Assembly: GCA_963422655.1 (NCBI GenBank)
Contig: OY730440.1
Location: 1,054,001-1,118,000, forward strand
DNA: 64,000 nucleotides
Direction: 5' to 3'
Origin: CATQHS01 sp963422655
GTDB taxonomy: Bacteria > Actinomycetota > Acidimicrobiia > Acidimicrobiales > Aldehydirespiratoraceae
Made by a program: the position numbers and the translations under genes. Below are positions 59,273-64,000 of the stretch, one piece after another. Position 1 is the stretch's first letter. The number at the start of each line of letters is the position of its first letter. A model generated the notes under the pieces. That model saw only the letters and a program-made list of their open reading frames with translations. It was not told where the DNA came from and ran no database searches.

Positions 59273-61672
59273 ATGGCCAAGGTGCTCACCGCGGTCGGAC
59301 TGGTCATCGCTCTGGCCACGGCCGCCTGTTCTTACGAGACCCGAGAGTTCACCTTCGACGTCGACGATCTGGTGACGGCGCAGTCCTCGCGCCTGTACGA
59401 CCGCAACGGCACGCTCATCGTCGAGTTGCGGGGAGAGCAGAACCGCACCGACGTAGCCAGCATCGGGCTCATCCCCGAACTGGTCCGCAACGCGGTCATC
59501 GCCATCGAGGACGAGCGGTTCTACGACCACGACGGGGTCGACCTCAAGGCCATCCTGCGAGCAGCCCGCTCGAACGTGTCCAGTGGTGGAATCGCCCAGG
59601 GCGCCTCCACGATCACCCAACAGTACGTAGGCAACATATTCCTCGACCGCTCCGAGGTGACCACCAACCGCAAGATCACCGAGATCTTCATGGCCCGGCG
59701 ATTCGAGCAGGAGTTCACCAAGGACTTCATCTTGCTCCGGTACCTCAACTGGGTGTACTTCGGCAACGGCGCCTACGGCATCGAGGCCGCGGCCCGCAAG
59801 TACTTCGGCGCCCCCCGATGCCAACCGACCCGTACCGGCAGCTACGACAATCGAAACTGCCTGAAGGTGGGCGAGCTCACCCTCTCTCAAGCCGCCCTGC
59901 TGGCCGGACTCATACAGCGGCCCAGTGCTTTCGATCCCTACCGCAACCCCGTCGGAGCCCGACAACGACGCAACCTCGTGCTCGACCGTATGCTTGTGAA
60001 CGAACTGATCACCGAAGCCGAGCACACTGAAGCCGTCGACGAGCCGTTGGTACTGGTCGAGGACGTGCCGTTGCTGGAGGAGCGGTACCCGGCCGCCTAT
60101 TTCGTGGAGGACGTCAAGCAGTGGTTCCTCGACAACCCGCAGTTCGGAACCACCCGTGAAGCCCGGACCCGGTTGTTGTTCGAGGGTGGGCTCGAAATCC
60201 ACACCACGATCGACCTCGACCTGCAGGCCCGGGCCGAAGCGGCTGTGGAAGCCATCCTCCCCGACAACGGTACCAACCCCGACGCTGCTGCTGTCACCAT
60301 GGGGGTGGGTGGCGACGTCGATGGCCACATCCTGGCCATGGTCGGTGGTCGTGACTTCTTCGGTGGTGCTCCCGACGCCAAGTTCAACCTGGCCAGTGGC
60401 AAGGGCCGACAAGCCGGGTCGGCTATGAAACCCATCGGGTTGGCAGTTGCCCTCGAGGCCGGCTTCTCGATGACGGAGACCTATGACGCTCCCAACGAGC
60501 TAGTGATCGACCGGCCCGACATCTGTGGACCGGTCATCTGGAAGGTTCGAGGTGGTCGCGGGTCAACGCCGGAGGAGCCAGTCGAGATACCACTGGTCCG
60601 GGCCACTCGGAGCTCGGTCAATACCGTCTATGCCCAGTTGATGATGGACATCGGTCCGCCCCGTTTCGTGGGCATGGCCGAGAATCTCGGTGTCGGTCAG
60701 GACCGGCTCGCACCGGTGTGCGCCGCCATCTTGGGTACCGAGGACGTGAACATGGTGGAAATGTCCACCGTCTACGCCACATTCTCCCGATCCGGCCTTC
60801 GGGTCGACCCAGTCATGGTCACGACCATCCGCAATCTGGACGGTACCTCGCTCTACCGGCACCGCTCCGAGCCCCGACGAGTCCTGGACCGGTCGGTGGC
60901 CGATCAGATCGCCTGGGTGCTGGCCGGGGCCATATCCGGCGGCACCGGCACCGAAGCCCAATTCGGGCGGCCGGCGGCCGGCAAGACCGGGACGGCCCAG
61001 AACTTCGCCGATGCTACCTTTATGGGGTTCACACCCCAGCGAGCCACAACGGTGTGGGTCGGCTTCCCCAAGGCTCAGATCCCGATGGTGCCCCCAGCCA
61101 CCGACATCCGGGTGTACGGCGGCACGTATCCGGCCCGGATCTGGCGAGAGATCATGACCGCTGCCCACGCCGACCTGCCCGTCGTCGAGTTCCCGTCCCT
61201 TCCCCCCGACCTGCTACCGGTGCCCGAACCGGTGCGGCCCGACACGGTGGAGGTACCCGATCTCGTGGGGCGCCCATGGGACCAAGAGCTCCTGGTCGCC
61301 GAGTTGTCGGAGCTCTCATTGGAGGTTCGCGCCGTTGAAGTCCCCACCAGCGTGTTCCCCGAAGGCACCGTGATCGGTCAAGCCCCGGCCGGCTCGTCGC
61401 TGCAACCCGAGGGCACCACGATCACCGTAGAGGTGGCCAAAGCCCCCGCGGCGCCGGCCACCGTGGTCATCGTGCAACTGACCGGCCTGACCGAAGCCGA
61501 GGCCCGCCAGGTGATGGCGGGCGAGAGCCTGGGAGTGGAGGTCATAGTGCAGGACACCGCCGACGGCGATGCGGTCGCAGAACCCGGATTGGTCTGGAAG
61601 CAGGACCCGCAGCCGGGGACCAGCTCGGAGCTGGATCAGCTCGTGACCATCTGGGTGGCGCCGGATCCATGA
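59273..61672 (+). CDS. Class A penicillin-binding protein with two PASTA domains
   Basis: A bifunctional peptidoglycan synthase of 799 residues. The N-terminus has a hydrophobic stretch ending TAACS, which could be a lipobox or a plain anchor. The GT51 glycosyltransferase domain has its catalytic Glu79 in AIEDERFYDHDG and GASTITQQYV. The transpeptidase domain has Ser383 in GSAMKP and Lys571 in KTGTAQN. Two C-terminal PASTA domains (about 660-797) are separated by a short Ala-Pro hinge. PASTA modules bind uncrosslinked muropeptides. Divergent from tyrS. Confidence 0.93.
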   Translation: MAKVLTAVGLVIALATAACSYETREFTFDVDDLVTAQSSRLYDRNGTLIVELRGEQNRTDVASIGLIPELVRNAVIAIEDERFYDHDGVDLKAILRAARSNVSSGGIAQGASTITQQYVGNIFLDRSEVTTNRKITEIFMARRFEQEFTKDFILLRYLNWVYFGNGAYGIEAAARKYFGAPRCQPTRTGSYDNRNCLKVGELTLSQAALLAGLIQRPSAFDPYRNPVGARQRRNLVLDRMLVNELITEAEHTEAVDEPLVLVEDVPLLEERYPAAYFVEDVKQWFLDNPQFGTTREARTRLLFEGGLEIHTTIDLDLQARAEAAVEAILPDNGTNPDAAAVTMGVGGDVDGHILAMVGGRDFFGGAPDAKFNLASGKGRQAGSAMKPIGLAVALEAGFSMTETYDAPNELVIDRPDICGPVIWKVRGGRGSTPEEPVEIPLVRATRSSVNTVYAQLMMDIGPPRFVGMAENLGVGQDRLAPVCAAILGTEDVNMVEMSTVYATFSRSGLRVDPVMVTTIRNLDGTSLYRHRSEPRRVLDRSVADQIAWVLAGAISGGTGTEAQFGRPAAGKTGTAQNFADATFMGFTPQRATTVWVGFPKAQIPMVPPATDIRVYGGTYPARIWREIMTAAHADLPVVEFPSLPPDLLPVPEPVRPDTVEVPDLVGRPWDQELLVAELSELSLEVRAVEVPTSVFPEGTVIGQAPAGSSLQPEGTTITVEVAKAPAAPATVVIVQLTGLTEAEARQVMAGESLGVEVIVQDTADGDAVAEPGLVWKQDPQPGTSSELDQLVTIWVAPDP

Positions 61673-62295
61673 CCGGCCCCGGAGCCCCAGTCGATTCGGA
61701 CTCTCAGCCCGCCCCCGAGGCCGGCCCCGACCCGGAGACCGGATCCACGGGTCGAGGCCGGACCCTGGGCCGGGTTCTCGCCAGTGCTTTCGTCGTCGGC
61801 ACCTTCGTCTTCTGGGTTTGGGCATTCACGCCGTGGGCTCGCCGGGAGAACCCGGACCGGATCGACGACCGCGGTTTCGTGGCCGCAGCCGACGCTCTCT
61901 GCGCCGATCTTCAGGCCTTCATCGCGGGGGTACCCACCGCCCGGGCCGCAGCCACACCCCGAGAGCGGGCCGATCAGGTGGCCCTGGGCACCAGAGAGGT
62001 CCAGAGACTGATCGCCGACCTGCGGGAGGCAGCGGCTGGACTGGAGGCAGTGACCGGGCTGAACGGACCTCCCGATGCCGAGCTGACCGCGGCGTGGCTG
62101 ACGGACTGGGACACCTACGCAGCCGACAGGTGGGCACATGTCGAACGCCTGCGTGAAGCCGACACCGCCACCAGTGACGAGGATTTTCGCTTCCTTCTCA
62201 GCGACGTCGCCGGGAGAGGCGTCTACACCGAACGCATCAACGGCTTCGCTCGGCTCAACAACATGGACAACTGCCAAGTTCCCGGCGATGTCTGA
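61669..62295 (+). CDS. Hypothetical single-pass membrane protein
   Basis: The ATG overlaps the penicillin-binding protein stop (ATGA), so the two are coupled. The 208-residue product has an acidic-proline N-terminus, one transmembrane helix (about 33-52, ASAFVVGTFVFWVWAF) and a mostly helical extracellular part with one cysteine pair (DALCADL and NNMDNCQV), which could form a disulphide. No family recognised. Position suggests a role in wall synthesis. Confidence 0.75.
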   Translation: MTGPGAPVDSDSQPAPEAGPDPETGSTGRGRTLGRVLASAFVVGTFVFWVWAFTPWARRENPDRIDDRGFVAAADALCADLQAFIAGVPTARAAATPRERADQVALGTREVQRLIADLREAAAGLEAVTGLNGPPDAELTAAWLTDWDTYAADRWAHVERLREADTATSDEDFRFLLSDVAGRGVYTERINGFARLNNMDNCQVPGDV

Positions 62296-62390
62296 GCGTC
62301 GTCGTACGAGCTGAGCCCGACCACGCCGCTCGACGGGAGCAATGGTCGCGGTGAGGCACCCATCTCCGGTAGCCGCCGCTCTCGGTCCTC

Positions 62391-62840
62391 TCAGTCTCTG
62401 ACCTCGCCGGCTCTGACCTCGCCGGCTCTGACCTCGCCGGCTCTGACCTCGCCGGCCACGGCCGCCAGCAACCCGTTGAGGAACCGGGGCGCGCCCGCGC
62501 CGCTGTACCGGGTGGCCATCCCGACCAACTCCGACAGCACCACTCCGGTGGGCACATCGGAGCAGTTGATCAGCTCCCAAGCCGCCATCCGAGCCAGAAC
62601 CCGATCAACGACGGCCATCCGCTCCAAGTCCCACCCTCGCAGGTACCGGCCCAACACAGCATCTATACCGGCAGGGTCCTCCCCCACACCGGTAACCATG
62701 TCGATGGCGTAATCCGACACCGACATCCGGCAACGCTCGAGGATCTCGACCACATCGCCGCCGCCGATCTGAGCCTCATAGAGCACGGCCAGCGCATCCT
62801 CACGAGCCTCCCGTCGGCCTCCCAGGCCCGGGAGGGTCAC
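62391..62840 (-). CDS. nusB: Transcription antitermination protein NusB
   Basis: NusB with S10 binds boxA RNA to prevent termination in rRNA operons. The 149-residue protein has the all-helical core (REDALAVLYEAQIG; DRVLARMAAWELI; GVVLSELVGMATRYSG). The normal end is followed by AGEVR repeated in tandem, encoded by a 15-base DNA repeat, so the C-terminus is atypical. Start overlaps the efp stop by 4 bases. Confidence 0.92.
   Translation of the reverse strand: MTLPGLGGRREAREDALAVLYEAQIGGGDVVEILERCRMSVSDYAIDMVTGVGEDPAGIDAVLGRYLRGWDLERMAVVDRVLARMAAWELINCSDVPTGVVLSELVGMATRYSGAGAPRFLNGLLAAVAGEVRAGEVRAGEVRAGEVRD
62401..62456 (-). repeat. 15-base tandem repeat in the nusB 3' end
   Basis: ACCTCGCCGGCTCTG occurs three times in tandem, with a fourth partial copy. 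Being a multiple of three, it adds the pentapeptide AGEVR per unit to the NusB C-terminus. Confidence 0.9.
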
Positions 62841-63403
62841 ACCCGGCTGATATAGGCGCCGGTACGAGTATCCACTTTCACCCGCTGACCCGACTCCACG
62901 AATAACGGAACCTGCACCACCAGCCCCGTCTCCAGGGTGGCCGGCTTGGTGGCCCCCGACACCCGGTCACCCTGGATCCCAGGCTCGGTCTCGACAATGG
63001 TCAACTCCACCGCCGCGGCCAGTTCGGTGCCGACGATCTCCGCTCCGTACACCAGCATCACCGCCGACGACCCGTCGACCACATAGCGGGCCGTGTCGCC
63101 CAGCACCCCGGGCGACACCGTCATCTGCTCGTAGGACTGGCTGTCCATGAACACGAAGTCGGCGCCGTCGCGGTACAGCAGTTGCATCTCCCGCTTGTCG
63201 ATGGTGGCCCGCTCGACCCTCTCGCCCGCCCTGAAGGTCCGGTCGATCACGGCCCCCGATCGCACATTTTTCAGCGTGGTGCGGACAAAGGCGTGACCCT
63301 TGCCCGGCTTCACGTGCTGGAACTCGACCACATCGAACAGTCCGCCGTCGAGCTCGAGGGTCATGCCCCTGCGTAACTCGTTGGTAGTGATGGTGATGGA
63401 CAC
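62837..63403 (-). CDS. efp: Elongation factor P
   Basis: EF-P relieves ribosome stalling at polyproline. Start GTG 63403 (SITITTNELRRGM) gives 188 residues, the family length. The KOW-like N-domain tip carries KPGKGHAFVRT, so the lysine that some bacteria modify is the K of PGKGH. OB domains end with KVDTRTGAYISRV. Lies 13 bases after the broken small gene. Confidence 0.95.
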   Translation of the reverse strand: MSITITTNELRRGMTLELDGGLFDVVEFQHVKPGKGHAFVRTTLKNVRSGAVIDRTFRAGERVERATIDKREMQLLYRDGADFVFMDSQSYEQMTVSPGVLGDTARYVVDGSSAVMLVYGAEIVGTELAAAVELTIVETEPGIQGDRVSGATKPATLETGLVVQVPLFVESGQRVKVDTRTGAYISRV

Positions 63404-63416
63404 GAACGACTCACCC

Positions 63417-63577
63417 TCAGACCCAGGTCGTGACGATGACGGCCCTGACCACATGGCCAGCGGCGCCCCGGGCGATCATGGCAAGCACCTTCGGCTGGTA
63501 CCACACGGCGGCCAGGGCAAAAACGCAACTGCGGCGACCACGATCGTCAGCTGGTCCAGGTCACTGAACGACAACAT
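63417..63577 (-). pseudogene. Small membrane-protein gene broken by one frameshift
   Basis: From ATG 63577, with GGGAG upstream, the frame reads MLSFSDLDQLTIVVAAVAF, then shifts at a run of five T. One added T restores ALAAVWYQPKVLAM and a tail ending VRAVIVTTWV at a TGA 13 bases before the efp start. The whole would be a 53-residue protein with one hydrophobic helix. Either a real lesion or a sequencing error in the homopolymer. The rest of 63578-63727 shows no gene. Confidence 0.6.
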
Positions 63578-63727
63578 ATTTCTCTCCCTGTCATTCGAAT
63601 CAGAATTTCGAGTAGGCATTCAGGCCCGCAATCGGCATTCACGCGGCCCACTTTATTCTCCCGGCACACCCTGTCATCCTCTCGGCCTCTCGGTACCCCC
63701 GGTCAATCTCGGGCACACCCCCGTCAC

Positions 63728-64000
63728 TCACCCCTTGGGGTACCGGGTGAGGCTGCGGCACCCGTCGTCGGTCACGACCACCGAGTCCTCCACCCGGACC
63801 CCGCCCACGCCGGAGACGTAGACGCCCGGCTCGACTGTGATCACATGGCCGGGGTGCAGAATCGCGGTCGAACCGGGCCGGACCCGGGGCAACTCATGGA
63901 TGTCGAGCCCCACGCCATGGCCGGTACCGTGGACGAAGGCAGCACCAAAACCGGCCTCGTCGATGATCGAACGGCAGGCCTCGTCGACGGCGCCGGCTTC
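63728..64000 (-). CDS. pepP: M24 Xaa-Pro aminopeptidase, C-terminal part
   Basis: The frame is open at the window edge, so the start is outside. About 90 residues are visible, with the pita-bread metallopeptidase motifs: VHGTGHGVGLDIHE (metal and substrate histidines) and TVEPGVY (metal-binding Glu). Members remove N-terminal residues ahead of proline. The pepP/pepQ-efp-nusB order is the actinobacterial standard. Whether aminopeptidase or prolidase cannot be decided from this part. Confidence 0.9.
   Translation of the reverse strand, partial: EAGAVDEACRSIIDEAGFGAAFVHGTGHGVGLDIHELPRVRPGSTAILHPGHVITVEPGVYVSGVGGVRVEDSVVVTDDGCRSLTRYPKG

Overview
The window looks like chromosome of a GC-rich actinobacterium. 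The gene order is typically actinobacterial: proB-obg-rpmA-rplU-rng, ndk-folC-clpX-clpP-tig, tlyA-nadK-recN-pyrG-Nudix-xerD, scpA-scpB-rluB-tyrA-aroA-cmk, and pepP-efp-nusB. These blocks also occur, in similar order, in Mycobacterium tuberculosis. An mreBCD-mrdA-rodA rod-shape operon, a TIGR03960/DUF2344 radical-SAM pair and SLH-domain surface proteins point outside the classic Mycobacteriales, and I suspect class Acidimicrobiia. That placement is inference; the 16S gene in the window would settle it.

Layout. (1) 1-5750 is an accessory island: a DUF4143 ATPase cut by the window edge, a decayed MazEF-like toxin module, a XRE regulator, several broken reading frames, and an AAA ATPase plus subtilisin-like protease pair that matches the ietAS anti-phage system. 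The protease gene is damaged at its 3' end. (2) 5744-26000 is housekeeping on the minus strand: proline synthesis, GTPase Obg, ribosomal proteins L27/L21, RNase G/E, two radical-SAM-associated proteins, the cell-shape operon, ndk, folC, clpX, clpP and trigger factor. A dGTPase-like HD gene sits in the opposite direction between rpmA and obg. (3) 25980-28800 holds tRNA-Gly, a methyltransferase, a small HTH protein with a phased repeat array at its promoter, and ispH. (4) 28841-34699 is a seven-gene minus-strand operon for chromosome condensation, aromatic amino acids, CMP kinase and lipid acylation; trpS diverges from it. (5) 35972-40081 is one large exported cadherin-like/FN3/SLH surface protein. 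(6) 40291-51353 carries an HD hydrolase, xerD, a Nudix hydrolase, pyrG, recN, nadK, tlyA, the 2-oxoacid:ferredoxin oxidoreductase korAB and a class I aldolase. (7) 52106-57357 is a TPR-like gene and a complete 16S-23S-5S rRNA operon with no spacer tRNA. (8) 57860-64000 holds tyrS, a PASTA-containing class A penicillin-binding protein, a membrane protein, nusB, efp, a small membrane-protein gene broken by one frameshift, and the end of pepP.

Two observations stand out. First, about a dozen genes, mostly operon-leading, have a TANNNT -10 box only 6-9 bases before the start codon and no Shine-Dalgarno. Seven of them share the longer word TANNCTGG. This predicts widespread leaderless transcription, whereas the accessory genes use ordinary Shine-Dalgarno sites. 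Second, the left-hand island combines an ietAS-type defence locus with at least one toxin-antitoxin wreck, so it looks like a decaying defence island. No CRISPR array, intact insertion sequence or prophage was seen.
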